NCBI GenBank assembly: GCA_000332255.1
Contig: KB235926.1
Location: 4,378,537-4,442,536, forward strand
Direction of reading: 5' to 3'
From: a cyanobacterium PCC 7702
GTDB taxonomy: Bacteria > Cyanobacteriota > Cyanobacteriia > Cyanobacteriales > Nostocaceae
DNA: 64,000 bases
A program made the translations under genes and the position numbers. This document shows, one piece after another, positions 8,436 through 16,482 of the stretch (its first letter is position 1; each line of letters starts with the position of its first letter). The notes under the pieces are model-generated. The model was not told the DNA's origin. It did not search any database and saw only the letters and a program-made list of their open reading frames with translations.

Positions 8436-8816
8436 TTAATAATTGATTCTTTTTAGTAATAATTGCTCTTCCAGAGCAGCAATTCGATTGTAAGCTGCTG
8501 TTAATTGGGCCGTGAGTCTTTGAATTTGAATTTCTGGTGTAATTTGCTTATCTGCCCCCTGAAGATTCGAGTCCGGATAAATACCATCTGCAATAACATC
8601 TTTGTGTTCCATATCCGGATTAGGACTAATTTGTCCTTTTAACTGTGAATTGCCAGTCTCGACATCTTCTAGACCATTATCTCTATCCTCGTGTCTTGTT
8701 TCCAAGCAGCACGCCGATAAAGCTTGAGATACTTTATTGTCTAGCTGCTCAATCACTTGGTAGAGGGCATCTATTTTATAGCTTAATGTCAGGACCTGCT
8801 TTTGTAATGGCTCCAT
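8436..8816 (-). CDS. Hypothetical protein with terminal coiled coils, 126 aa
   Basis: The N-terminal ~35 residues (YKIDALYQVIEQLDNKVSQAL) and the C-terminal ~35 residues (IQRLTAQLTAAYNRIAALEE) each have heptad Leu/Ile spacing. An acidic, polar linker with no hydrophobic core lies between them. There is no signal peptide or membrane segment. I do not recognise a family; such proteins are common in filamentous cyanobacteria and usually oligomerise. It is convergent with the CobT-like gene. Confidence 0.6.
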   Translation of the reverse strand: MEPLQKQVLTLSYKIDALYQVIEQLDNKVSQALSACCLETRHEDRDNGLEDVETGNSQLKGQISPNPDMEHKDVIADGIYPDSNLQGADKQITPEIQIQRLTAQLTAAYNRIAALEEQLLLKRINY

Positions 8817-9328
8817 TTAATACCCTCGTCCACTTATTTTTCTCTATGTTATTCAATTTACTGGCTATATCAGATATACTTATGATTTTTTTAAGTTTCA
8901 ATATGCTTGTTTAGGATTAAATATCTAATTAATTAATTATTAACATTTCTCAATCTAATTGCAAGTAATGTTCAATTTTTGTTTTGAGAAAAATTGCTGC
9001 AGATTTTTGGCAAGATAGAAAAGAAAAAAGGGAAAAATGCTTGGTTTGCCTAAATCTCATGCCTGAGCTTGTCAAGGAAATTCAAAGCTATGAAAGAGTT
9101 ATGAAAGATTCCTATTCTCTAGGATTGGAAGATGTAAAGTTTACCTAGGTAATTATAACTAAAAGTTTATAACAATTGTGGTGCTAGTTAAGCAAAAGAG
9201 TAACGTTTTTAAAAAACTTTACACACAAACTCGAAAGCGCCTCCATACAAGCGACTCCTAGAAAAAAATCATCTGATTTAGTGCTTCAAGACCCCTGTAA
9301 ATGCTATATCTTGGCTGAGGAGGTTCAA
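8817..9328. other. Intergenic region, 512 bp
   Basis: AT-rich non-coding DNA between divergent genes, so it should hold promoters for both. It contains the run TTAATTAATTATTAA near 8929-8944. The small frames on either strand lack ribosome binding sites. No regulatory motif or RNA gene is recognised. Confidence 0.5.
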
Positions 9329-10480
9329 TTGAGAATTTCAATGCGCAGACGGTCTTTTTTACAAGGTAGCACGATACTGTTGTTTGGGCAGGGATTGTTG
9401 GCATGTGGTGCCAAAAATCAGCAGACACTCAGCGTAGAGTTGTTGAAAGGTTCTATTCCCGGTCAAGTAGTTGATAAATTTCAACAGAGCTTGCAGTCGA
9501 AGATAGGATTAAATTTTGTTCCCTTAGAGCAGTTACAGGATTTATATCAACAGCTGCAAGCATGGCGCGATCGCCCTCAAACCACTTCTCAAAAAAGATG
9601 GGGTATCCCTTTGAGTTCTTCTCAAAAAAAAGCGGCTGATTTGATAACTTTAGGAGATTACTGGTTAAAAACAGCAATTGAAGAAAAACTAATTCAACCG
9701 TTGGAAATAGAAAAGTTAAAACAGTGGCCTGTTTTACCTCAGCGCTGGCAAGAAATTGTAACGCGTAACGAACAAGGGTTACTGGATGCTCGAGGAAAAG
9801 TTTGGGGAGCTCCTTACCGTTGGGGTACTACGGTCATTGTTTATCGCCGTGATAAATTTACACGATTAGGTTGGGAACCGGTGGACTGGACTGATTTGTG
9901 GCGACCCGAACTGCGCGATCGCATTTCTGCACTCGATCAACCACGGGAAGTAATTGGTTTAGTACTAAAGAAGTTAGGACAATCTTATAACACCCAAAAA
10001 ATAGACAGTATTGCCAACTTAGAAGCGGAATTGCGCACTCTCAAGCCGCAAGTAAAATTTTACAGCTCCACCAGATACCTAGAACCCCTAATCATGGGAG
10101 ATACTTGGTTAGCAATTGGTTGGTCAAATGACGTATTACCAGTACTCGGACGTTATCCCCAACTGCAAGCAGTAGTTCCACGCTCAGGAACAGCACTGTG
10201 GGCCGATTTGTGGGTAAAACCGGTGACTGGTAAAAAAGATGATTTGATATATCAATGGATCGATTTTTGTTGGCTACCAAACATAGCAAATCAAATTTCT
10301 TTACTGACTAAAACTAATTCACCAATTTCCACACCAATTACAAAATTTGATATTCAAACATCATTACTTAAAATCTTAATAGATAATCAGGAACTGTTTG
10401 CTAAAAGTGAATTTTTACTGCCGCTACCATCCCAAGTAACTGCTCAATACCAGTCTTTGTTTAACACCCTTAAAGAATAA
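9329..10480 (+). CDS. Extracellular solute-binding lipoprotein, polyamine/iron type
   Basis: The preferred start is TTG at 9329, five bases after GAGGAGG (9317-9323); ATG at 9341 is the alternative. The N-terminus has a Tat-like motif (RRRSFLQG) followed by a hydrophobic segment and the lipobox LLAC, so it should be exported folded and lipid-anchored. The mature part resembles bacterial extracellular solute-binding proteins of the PotD type (VWGAPYRWGTTVIVYRRDKF, WTDLWRPELRDRISALDQPRE, MGDTWLAIGWSND). No ABC permease or ATPase gene is adjacent, so the ligand is open and it may serve a transporter encoded elsewhere. Confidence 0.82.
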   Translation: MRISMRRRSFLQGSTILLFGQGLLACGAKNQQTLSVELLKGSIPGQVVDKFQQSLQSKIGLNFVPLEQLQDLYQQLQAWRDRPQTTSQKRWGIPLSSSQKKAADLITLGDYWLKTAIEEKLIQPLEIEKLKQWPVLPQRWQEIVTRNEQGLLDARGKVWGAPYRWGTTVIVYRRDKFTRLGWEPVDWTDLWRPELRDRISALDQPREVIGLVLKKLGQSYNTQKIDSIANLEAELRTLKPQVKFYSSTRYLEPLIMGDTWLAIGWSNDVLPVLGRYPQLQAVVPRSGTALWADLWVKPVTGKKDDLIYQWIDFCWLPNIANQISLLTKTNSPISTPITKFDIQTSLLKILIDNQELFAKSEFLLPLPSQVTAQYQSLFNTLKE

Positions 10481-10493
10481 AATTTTGTTCGTG

Positions 10494-11003
10494 TTAAAAA
10501 AAACGCTCGAAACCAAATTTATTTTGAGAATTGATTTCTATTCTACATAAAGCTGGATTAACTTGGAAATTGTAAGTATAACTTGCCAAAGGTTCTTTTT
10601 GATAATTAAAAACTCGAACATTATAACCGTAATTTCGTACAAAAGTACCCAGTCTATTGACAAAACTGTAACGCTCTATATAGTCCAATAAGCTCCAAAT
10701 CCTTTGATTAACTATTAAATCTACTCGTGCAGGTTGGTTACCTACAGTTGGATACACTATCCAATTAGCCAACAGTTGATTGTCAAAATTTTCTTTTAGC
10801 CACCACAAACTAGGAACAGTTAACTTTTCTTGATTTATGGTATCAGCGGTAATTAGAGAACCTTTTGGATTAATTAATAAATCTAATTCCAAAGGTGCGT
10901 CAGATGCAATTGGAATTGGTAGAGTTTCTGCTAATAAAGGTTGATTTGAACACAGAGAAACCGTAATCAGGCAGATACTGAATAATATAGGAGATTTGTG
11001 CAT
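10494..11003 (-). CDS. Hypothetical secreted protein, 169 aa
   Basis: A clear signal peptide (ILFSICLITVSLCSNQPLLA, probable cleavage after LLAE or LLA) precedes a ~145-residue mature domain rich in aromatic and Asn residues, with no further membrane segment. Motifs such as SLWWLKENFDNQLLANWIVY and RVDLIVNQRIWSLLDY look like a conserved cyanobacterial family, but I cannot name a function. It is convergent with the solute-binding protein gene, 13 bases away. Periplasmic or extracellular location is inferred from the signal peptide. Confidence 0.7.
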   Translation of the reverse strand: MHKSPILFSICLITVSLCSNQPLLAETLPIPIASDAPLELDLLINPKGSLITADTINQEKLTVPSLWWLKENFDNQLLANWIVYPTVGNQPARVDLIVNQRIWSLLDYIERYSFVNRLGTFVRNYGYNVRVFNYQKEPLASYTYNFQVNPALCRIEINSQNKFGFERFF

Positions 11004-11246
11004 ATTATTTGGATTTTTATGTTCACAATTTCAAACATCCAATATTATCTAGTGTAATCTTCTGTCCTGCTCAAACATGGCTAAAAAGTTTGCAGTCGTT
11101 CAAAGGTGGTGGCGCTTCCTGGGTTGTGAGAGAAAATAATAGATTGAAACTATCAATTTTATATAAAAGAACATTTGCTTCTATTGATTTACGCACCTAT
11201 GATGAAGGTGTGGAAACAAATAATCCTTCTCTAAAGGAGGAAGACA

Positions 11247-11621
11247 ATGAATAGCCCAAATAATACTCAAGTTACCATTTCCCACTACGACCCACACCTG
11301 ATTCCAGCTGAAACAGCTGCACGTCAACAACGAGAAGGCAAACGCTTTGGTCGTACCCCTCGCGAGCAAGCAAATCACGACCACACCACCGTAGACGCCG
11401 CGACTTCTCGGAGAGATGGTTACACTGTAGACCGGGAGGGGCTATTAAATAGCTATGCGATCGAACCAGAAATGTACATCAACGTACCTGGAGATCTGCG
11501 ACAAAAAGCAGCACAGCAAGCAGCAGAACGCGCTCGCCAGTTGCAAGAGCTATCTGAAGATGAGGACGGTCAACTGACTATAGAACACGATTGGCGTCAT
11601 CAAGGACCAGGCTTGATTTGA
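11247..11621 (+). CDS. Hypothetical cyanobacterial protein, 124 aa, with inserted repeat
   Basis: AAAGGAGG (11233-11240) precedes ATG 11247. The product is small, charged and His/Gln-rich without membrane segments. The second half (DREGLLNSYAIEPEMYINVPGD) looks conserved and the tail (AERARQLQELSEDEDG) is helical and acidic. A family A palindromic repeat (11391-11419) is read in frame as VDAATSRRDG and probably adds about ten residues relative to relatives. I do not know a function. Confidence 0.75.
   Translation: MNSPNNTQVTISHYDPHLIPAETAARQQREGKRFGRTPREQANHDHTTVDAATSRRDGYTVDREGLLNSYAIEPEMYINVPGDLRQKAAQQAAERARQLQELSEDEDGQLTIEHDWRHQGPGLI
11391..11419 (+). repeat. Family A palindromic repeat, in-frame insertion
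   Basis: It reads GTAGACGCCGCGACTTCTCG then GAGAGATGG, a slightly shortened copy of the family seen at 3184 and 16175. It is translated as VDAATSRRDG. The 2063 copy gives VDALPRLLVRDA in the same frame. Confidence 0.75.
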
Positions 11622-11676
11622 TAATTGATAATCGGCGATGTTGACGAGCTTCCACTTGTATGCAGAGGTGGTTCCA

Positions 11677-12123
11677 GTGAGTAATCTCGAACGATCAACA
11701 ACTTCATCAGGATTGAGCTCCGAAGAGCTTTATCTGCAAATTTGGGAACGGGAACAAAAGCACACCACAACTCGCTGGAATGTTACTACCTTTTTCGTTA
11801 GCATTAGCTTTGCCATCTTTGGTTTCTCGCTACAAACACCCAACCCAACAGTACCACCCATTATTTCTCACGCAGCGGCTCTAGCCATTTACTGGTTTGC
11901 CTTTGTGTTGTTCTGGCGGTTTAATATGTTTACGCACTGTCTGCGCGAATACTTGCGGGAAATGGAAACTGCCAAACAAGTTGAAATCAATGTTCAAACC
12001 CGGGTTAACCAGGCAATGGGAGGACAATACAGTAAATGGCTTTCGACGCTGAGTCTGATGTTTTACTTTGGTATACTTTACTCTACGGCAGTAGGTATGT
12101 TGTGGTGGCAAAGGATTGGCTAA
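11677..12123 (+). CDS. Hypothetical membrane protein with three hydrophobic segments
   Basis: GTG 11677 (MSNLERS...) is preferred because AGAGG lies seven bases upstream; an ATG or TTG further up is possible (frame open from 11638). The ~148-residue product has an N-terminal helix (EELYLQIWEREQKHTTTRWN) followed by three hydrophobic segments (TTFFVSISFAIFGFSLQ, AALAIYWFAFVLFWRF, STLSLMFYFGILYSTAVGML). It is likely an inner-membrane protein. It follows the 11247 gene by ~55 bases. The family is not recognised by name. Confidence 0.65.
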   Translation: MSNLERSTTSSGLSSEELYLQIWEREQKHTTTRWNVTTFFVSISFAIFGFSLQTPNPTVPPIISHAAALAIYWFAFVLFWRFNMFTHCLREYLREMETAKQVEINVQTRVNQAMGGQYSKWLSTLSLMFYFGILYSTAVGMLWWQRIG

Positions 12124-12193
12124 GCCGCTCGTTGTGAGATGACTCGATTAGATAGATTTTTCGGAAGTTAAAGGCAAGAAAAATACATCGTTT

Positions 12194-12219
12194 GTAGTGA
12201 GGACTTAAGTCCCCATTAC
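12194..12219. repeat. Imperfect 26-bp palindrome
   Basis: GTAGTGAGGACTTAAGTCCC followed by CATTAC is nearly self-complementary around the central AAGCTT-like core ACTTAAGT. It resembles REP-type dispersed repeats of filamentous cyanobacteria. No second copy was found in this window. Confidence 0.5.
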
Positions 12220-12419
12220 CAGCAAGGAAATGCCGAGCAAACTCAACAGACAAAGGAAATTCTGGTTGACTGCACAGTACGCTGCAAATGGTTTGCAGCT
12301 TGGTTAAAACAGAGTCAAGTTAGGCTCGAACCCCTTTATGCGGTGTTTTTGGCTTTGCAAATTTTAGCTTAATTGTTAACCTTCGATTCCTCTAATTTTA
12401 TTCTTCAATAGGTGGGTCA

Positions 12420-12515
12420 CTACTTCGAATTGGTAACACGTTCTAGCTCTTGTTCTAATTGTTGGAGTGTGAGGTTTTCTCGATTTTCAATGTCGGCTTC
12501 TCGTAGAGATGGTGT
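12420..12515 (-). pseudogene. C-terminal relic of an Uma2-like (DUF820) gene
   Basis: The minus strand encodes ENRENLTLQQLEQELERV and ends at a TAG (12420-12422). This Leu/Glu/Gln helix resembles the C-terminal tail of the Uma2-family putative endonucleases that are abundant in cyanobacteria. No catalytic part is detectable upstream, where the frame enters a family A repeat. The identification rests on a short, low-complexity tail and is tentative. Confidence 0.4.
12494..12512 (+). repeat. Partial family A repeat
   Basis: CGGCTTCTCGTAGAGATGG matches the second half of the family A element; the GTAGACGCGC half is missing. It overlaps the Uma2-like relic. Confidence 0.6.
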
Positions 12516-12738
12516 TGGCGCATACCAAACCCTTCAGTAAGGTTAATGGCTTATACCAGCGATATACATAATATACACATAAATTAAAGATTAATCTGAC
12601 TAAAAAAAGAGTATTAGATCTGACTTGCGAAAGAGTATCTACCGAGTTTTATCACCTACCATTTTCTTTGTGAAAACGAAATTAGTTTTTACTATTTTCG
12701 TTCCTAGCTTATCCTGACTATACCGTAGGAGAAAATCC

Positions 12739-12921
12739 ATGAGCTTAGAAGATAGAGTAAAAGCAACTGCTAAAAATATCGAAGGTAAAGTTCAAGAAGC
12801 TGTTGGAAATATAACGGGCGATCGGCAAGCTCTAGCTGAAGGAAAAGCAAAGCAAGTTGAAGCACAAGGTAGTCATGTTGTCGAAGACATAAAAGATAAT
12901 TTGAAAAAAGCGCTTGACTAG
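12739..12921 (+). CDS. CsbD family stress protein, 60 aa
   Basis: The sequence fits CsbD (KNIEGKVQEAVGNITGD, then an Ala/Glu/Gln-rich helix). These are small, hydrophilic, probably intrinsically disordered proteins induced by general stress in other bacteria; their molecular role is unclear. The ribosome binding site TAGGAG precedes ATG 12739. The length is normal for the family. It is apparently monocistronic, with a hairpin downstream at 12951-12989. Confidence 0.93.
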   Translation: MSLEDRVKATAKNIEGKVQEAVGNITGDRQALAEGKAKQVEAQGSHVVEDIKDNLKKALD

Positions 12922-12950
12922 CTAGGGCCAAACTCAAGTAGTTGAGCCGT

Positions 12951-12989
12951 ATAGGTTAGTGGTAGCACAACTTCTGTAGCCTAGCCTAT
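12951..12989 (+). terminator. Hairpin downstream of the csbD-like gene
   Basis: ATAGGTTAG (12951-12959) pairs with CTAGCCTAT (12981-12989), nine pairs including one G-T, followed by TTTAACATTGGTTTTGG. It lies 30 bases after the stop codon. It is plausible as a terminator, though the T tract is weak. Confidence 0.45.
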
Positions 12990-13143
12990 TTAACATTGGT
13001 TTTGGTTCTTTTTACCTGCTTGTTTGCTGTTGAGCATTACGCCTCCTATATTGCCGGTGACTGAGTCTCAACTGTGTTTCCTACTAACTAGCTTACTCGT
13101 TGACAAAAATATTCACTTCATCTTCATCCAAGGAGAATTTTTG

Positions 13144-13296
13144 ATGCCAAGGCTTGTTGGTCGCCGACAGAATATCGGTGCGCTTGTATTGCCAATGTTT
13201 ATTATCGTAGCTGCAGCTGCTGGAACACTTCAGTATTACACAGTTGTAGATTTTCCAAATCTAGTTCAGCAGGTGAAGATGCGTCTGAGTGAGTAA
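13144..13296 (+). CDS. Small single-span membrane protein, 50 aa
   Basis: ATG 13144 sits seven bases after AAGGAGA (13130-13136), which decides the start over longer upstream frames. The product has a basic N-terminus (MPRLVGRRQN), one hydrophobic segment (IGALVLPMFIIVAAAAGTL) and a short C-terminal tail (FPNLVQQVKMRLSE). No family is recognised. It lies between the csbD-like and PRC-barrel genes, which are often stress-linked, but that gives no firm function. Confidence 0.65.
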   Translation: MPRLVGRRQNIGALVLPMFIIVAAAAGTLQYYTVVDFPNLVQQVKMRLSE

Positions 13297-13402
13297 GAAG
13301 CGTTATCCCAGGTGGCTCGGTTGTTGCTTTTTGACCATTTGGGCTGCCTGATTTTGAGTATTTAGTTTAAGGCATTTGTGTATTTTGTGGGAATTAGGAA
13401 GG

Positions 13403-14071
13403 ATGCGTAAAGGAAGCGACTTGTTGGGCAAGGTAATTATCACCTACGATACTGGAGAGAAAATTGCACGAGTCCAGGATCTTATTTTCGATGAAACGAG
13501 TAACCGGTTGCTTGGCTTGCTTGTGAGCGAGGGCGGGCTATTGCGGCAAGCGCGAGTCGTTCCATTTTCTAAGTTACAGGCGATCGGACCCAGTGCTGTA
13601 ATTGTGCCTTCCGCAAGTGCGGTAACAAAGGCCAGATCGATTCCCGAAATTCGCGCTATCTTGAAGCGCAATAACATCTTGAAAGGAACTCGCATCCTCA
13701 CTGTTAACGGCAGAGACTTGGGAACTATTATTGACCTTTATTTCGACGACCAGAGCGGAGCGATCGAAGGCTATGAAGTATCGGGTGGGCTATTTGCCGA
13801 TGCTTACTCAGGTCGTTCGTTCGTACCTGCTTCCCATGCCCTTAAAATTGGTGAAGATGTAGCATTTGTGCCAGTTGAAACAGCCGAACTGATGCAAGAG
13901 CAGGTTGGTGGTTTTCGGAAAGCTGTGCAAACGGCCAGTGATTCGTTGCAAACGACGACCGCTGCGGCTGTTTCAAAGGTGCAACAAGCAACAAATGCTT
14001 TGCAGACAACGACAGCAGAAGCTTTTCAAAAGCTCCAGGAAGCTTCTGTGGGAGAAGCCGCGGTCGCGTAG
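13403..14071 (+). CDS. PRC-barrel protein, N-terminal part of a repeat-interrupted gene
   Basis: ATG 13403 (MRKGSDLLGKVI) is the natural PRC-barrel start; a TTG at 13376 would extend it by nine residues. Residues ~1-75 and ~85-165 are two PRC-barrel domains (DLLGKVIITYDTGEKIARVQ and TRILTVNGRDLGTIIDLY). The Ala/Thr/Gln-rich helix after residue 170 (QTASDSLQTTTAAAVSKVQQ) is cut off by TAG at 14069-14071, which lies inside an inserted palindromic repeat. Frame 14105-15295 is in the same reading frame, so this is probably the first half of one former gene of about 630 codons. PRC-barrels bind RNA or protein partners; the role here is unknown. Confidence 0.85.
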   Translation: MRKGSDLLGKVIITYDTGEKIARVQDLIFDETSNRLLGLLVSEGGLLRQARVVPFSKLQAIGPSAVIVPSASAVTKARSIPEIRAILKRNNILKGTRILTVNGRDLGTIIDLYFDDQSGAIEGYEVSGGLFADAYSGRSFVPASHALKIGEDVAFVPVETAELMQEQVGGFRKAVQTASDSLQTTTAAAVSKVQQATNALQTTTAEAFQKLQEASVGEAAVA

Positions 14072-14102
14072 CGTGCCGGATGGCATTAGAGCGCGTCTAC
14101 GC
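14052..14102. repeat. Composite repeat: family B nested inside family A, interrupting the PRC-barrel gene
   Basis: GAGAAGCCGCGG (14052-14063) and GAGCGCGTCTAC (14089-14100) are the two halves of a minus-oriented family A element; the copy at 2063-2096 has them joined directly. Between them, 14064-14088 holds a family B element (minus strand ATGCCATCCGGCACGCTACG, 14066-14085). Read in the gene frame it gives two stop codons (14069-14071 and 14087-14089). Confidence 0.85.
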
Positions 14103-14104
14103 AA

Positions 14105-15295
14105 ATGGCAACACAACGCCTGCAAGAGACTACAGAAACAGCCGGACAGCAAGCGATCGCCTCTCTAACCAATGCAATTGTCGATCCGGCAAAGCAGAAG
14201 GAGTTTGTGATTGGCAAGACTGCGGTTCAGGACGTGTTTGCACCCGATGGAACATTGCTGGTGATGCAGGGGCAACCTGTCACCGTATTTATAGCGGAGG
14301 AAGCGGAAGGTCTTGGTGTACTCGAGAAGCTATATCGGGCAACGGGTGGTCAGCTTGCGGATGCGATCCAGCGCCAGTGGCAGGAAACCGCTTCTGAGAC
14401 GCATACAAATCTTCAAGAAATTGCATCGCTTACCAATGAAAAAATGCAACAAGCAGCCCACCAAGCTTTGTGGAAGCTAACAAATGCGATCGTCGATCCG
14501 GATGAACAGATGGCACTGGTGGTGGATCGACCGGTCGACCGGAATGTCTGTAACCCAGATGGAACGTTGCTGATTGCCAAAGGGCAAACTGTTACGCTGG
14601 CGATCGCCTCTGCAGCTCGACAGCAGGGAATCTTAGACCAACTTTTTCGGGCAACGGGAGGCAGTCTGGTTGCTGAACTTAGCCGCTATGCAAATAATGC
14701 CCTGGCTAGCCGTCTGCTTTCCCAAACAGAAGGTCGGCGGGTGCATCGTACAGTACAAACCAGCGATGGATTTATTGTCGCTGCGGCGGGTCAGATCGTT
14801 ACTTCCCAAGTCATCGAGCGCGCCAGAACTTATCAGCAGGAACAAGCACTCCTGAGCGCCGTCGGTCTGACGCCAGCAGAAGCGACCCGGGTGAATGTTA
14901 ACCAAAGGCTTTTAAAGACAACTGACCAGTTGGTTGACGAGATGACGCAGTTTCGAGAAACTGCTAGCGTTCTGGTAGAAGTCCTCAAACACAGATGGGA
15001 ACAGCTGCGGCAACAGGCAATTCGGATGTGGGAGGAGCATCGCATCAAACACGCTCTTGGTCGCCCAGTCAACCGAATTATCTTGGATCGGGAAGATAAT
15101 GTTATCCTCAAACCCGGTGACATCATCACTCACCACGCGATCGAACAGGCTCGTCAGGCAGATGTTATTGATATTCTGTTTAGCTCAGTTCATACGGGTA
15201 ATGCCATCCGGCACTCTCCGCGAACAGAATTGCCAATTGCTTCCGGCTTAGCTCCAGCAAAGGAGGAGGTAGTTTTGACATACTCACAGACCTAA
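14105..15295 (+). CDS. C-terminal part of the interrupted PRC-barrel gene, four-repeat module
   Basis: The 396-residue frame is in phase with 13403-14071 and separated from it only by the composite repeat. ATG 14105 has no ribosome binding site, so independent translation is doubtful. It contains four copies of a ~60-residue module with the pattern V..PDGTLL...GQ.VT..IA..A...G.L..L.RATGG (residues ~20-80, ~125-190, ~205-255 and ~310-365; the last two are diverged). The module resembles the small beta-hybrid repeats of RNA polymerase beta-prime, but that likeness is only by eye. A family B repeat near the C-terminus adds NAIRHSPRTE. Confidence 0.7.
   Translation: MATQRLQETTETAGQQAIASLTNAIVDPAKQKEFVIGKTAVQDVFAPDGTLLVMQGQPVTVFIAEEAEGLGVLEKLYRATGGQLADAIQRQWQETASETHTNLQEIASLTNEKMQQAAHQALWKLTNAIVDPDEQMALVVDRPVDRNVCNPDGTLLIAKGQTVTLAIASAARQQGILDQLFRATGGSLVAELSRYANNALASRLLSQTEGRRVHRTVQTSDGFIVAAAGQIVTSQVIERARTYQQEQALLSAVGLTPAEATRVNVNQRLLKTTDQLVDEMTQFRETASVLVEVLKHRWEQLRQQAIRMWEEHRIKHALGRPVNRIILDREDNVILKPGDIITHHAIEQARQADVIDILFSSVHTGNAIRHSPRTELPIASGLAPAKEEVVLTYSQT
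15201..15225 (+). repeat. Family B repeat, in-frame insertion
   Basis: ATGCCATCCGGCACTCTCCG then CGAAC. It is translated as NAIRHSPRTE near the C-terminus of the second PRC-gene half. Copies at 16002 and 26401 match at nearly all positions except the variable CTNN part. Confidence 0.88.
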
Positions 15296-16001
15296 AAGTA
15301 CGGTGATTCTTGGCGGCTGACAGCAACTTGCGTGACCTTTGTAGTCTTATGGTCGCTCCCCGTCCATTTAAGGTCGTGCCGTTCGCGCAGCGTCGCCACT
15401 GGCGATTGGATGCCCCATGCCGACGGTTTATATATTCCTAGATGCGTTCTCATCCCTATCGTGTTCAGTACCGCAATTTAAACAAAACACTGAACGAACG
15501 GTATAGATCAATCTTGCCCCAACGATACCCACAGCAACAGCATGTTTGGCTAGCGGGCTCCCATGTGCTAATTACTCTCAGATCCCGATTAAGTTTTTCA
15601 GATTTAGCTTCACACAATACCCGAAATTCTCGCCAACGAGCGCAAACTAAGCCAATACTTTGGTTTTCAGCATTGGATTGAATAGGCTCTATTTCTACAA
15701 CAAAGCTTAAGAAATAGCACTTAGCACAGTCTTTGATGACAGTCACAGTTGTAAATCTCTAGACCAGATAGGCTTAACTTTACCAATTTTGGCTAAATAT
15801 ACTTCTTTTCCTTTGATTAAAAACCCACCAATTCTAAATGGCGCTGATTGTCTTCCCACCTTTTTTTGAAATGTGGACTGCCAATTTTTTTGCCTTGAGG
15901 CTTACCTTTGAGTGAATCAAAAAAGTTCTTGTAGGCAACTCCTAAATCAGCGACAGATTGTTGTAACGGAAGATTGGAAACTTCAGATAACCATGAACCT
16001 T

Positions 16002-16026
16002 ATGCCATCCGGCACGCTTTGCGAAC
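16002..16026 (+). repeat. Family B repeat inside the tnpB pseudogene
   Basis: ATGCCATCCGGCACGCTTTG then CGAAC. It interrupts tnpB between the ITQAKK and WLSEVSN segments. Confidence 0.85.
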
Positions 16027-16174
16027 GTTGCTCTTTTTGGCTTGCGTAATTACCAATTTTTGCAAATCGTTGATACTGGCAAGTTTTTCAGACTGCTTAC
16101 AAATAGCCAGTGCATCATTCCAAACTACCCTGACACAACCAAACAACTTGGCTAACAGTTGTTTTTGTTGCTCT

Positions 16175-16209
16175 GTAGACGCGCGCAGAACGGCTTCTGG
16201 GAGAGATGG
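16175..16209 (+). repeat. Family A repeat inside the tnpB pseudogene
   Basis: GTAGACGCGCGCAGAACGGC, then TTCTGGGAGAGATGG. It is read in frame on the minus strand as SLPEAVLRAS, splitting the usual TnpB N-terminal motif. Confidence 0.82.
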
Positions 16210-16274
16210 ATAGAAACGGAATTAGTATCTGGCTTTCATCAATCATGTCTAATTGGTCTGGGAAAGGATTGTAC

Positions 16275-16482
16275 ATGGCCCTGCAAAAAGTGACGAGCCA
16301 GTTTTCTAGAGAAAGACATTATGTTACAGACTTAAAAATTCATTTGGTCTGTGTAACTAAGTACTGTAGGTTTGTATTCACAAAAGAAAGCCTTGAGTTA
16401 CAGCTATTTCGCCGTTTCCGTAGGTGGTGCGCCTTTAGATATGCTAAAAGAATATGTCAGAAATCAACAAAAGCCCTCCTAG
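16275..16482 (+). pseudogene. tnpA: tnpA pseudogene (IS200-type Y1 transposase), internally deleted
   Basis: ATG 16275 begins a typical TnpA N-terminus (SRERHYVTDLKIHLVCVTKY, then FVFTKESLEL). After ~42 residues the sequence jumps, in another frame, to the TnpA C-terminus (VGGAPLDMLKEYVRNQQKPS, stop at 16480-16482). The HUH motif and the catalytic tyrosine region are deleted. The gene is dead and matches the neighbouring tnpB relic. Confidence 0.88.

Larger units (their letters stand above)
12124..12738. other. Intergenic region, 615 bp, with repeat and gene relics
   Basis: No intact gene is present. It holds an imperfect palindromic repeat (12194-12219), a short open stretch ending at 12372 without a start or recognisable family, the tail of an Uma2-like gene on the minus strand and part of a family A repeat. 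The last ~100 bases should carry the CsbD-gene promoter. Confidence 0.6.
15428..16224 (-). pseudogene. tnpB: tnpB pseudogene (IS605-type accessory nuclease)
   Basis: Fragments in several frames follow TnpB order. They are the N-terminus (FRFYP, then TEQQKQLLAKLFGCVRVVWN), LQQSVADLGVAYKNFFDSLK with KKIGSPHFKKR, the RuvC region (SFVVEIEPIQSNAENQSIGL), the zinc-finger part (SQTCCCCGYRWGKIDL) and the tail (NCGTEHDRDENASRNI, stop at 15428-15430). Stops, frameshifts and a deletion after QSIGL remove the first RuvC aspartate, so it is inactive. Two palindromic repeats are inserted: family A adds SLPEAVLRAS between FRFYP and TEQQ, and family B sits near 16002 and brings a stop. Confidence 0.88.

Noticed and set aside
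11009-11254. 81-codon frame on the + strand before the 11247 gene
   Set aside because: It overlaps the start of the 11247 gene and has no ribosome binding site; composition does not look coding.
12940-12990. Possible tRNA-like sequence after the csbD-like gene (GGTTAGTGGTAGC)
   Set aside because: There is no T-loop GGTTCGAATCC or acceptor stem; the segment forms a simple hairpin instead.
15370-15425. GTTCGCGCAGCGTCG... looked like a further palindromic repeat
   Set aside because: It does not align with family A or B beyond short GC-rich words; more likely decayed tnpB tail.
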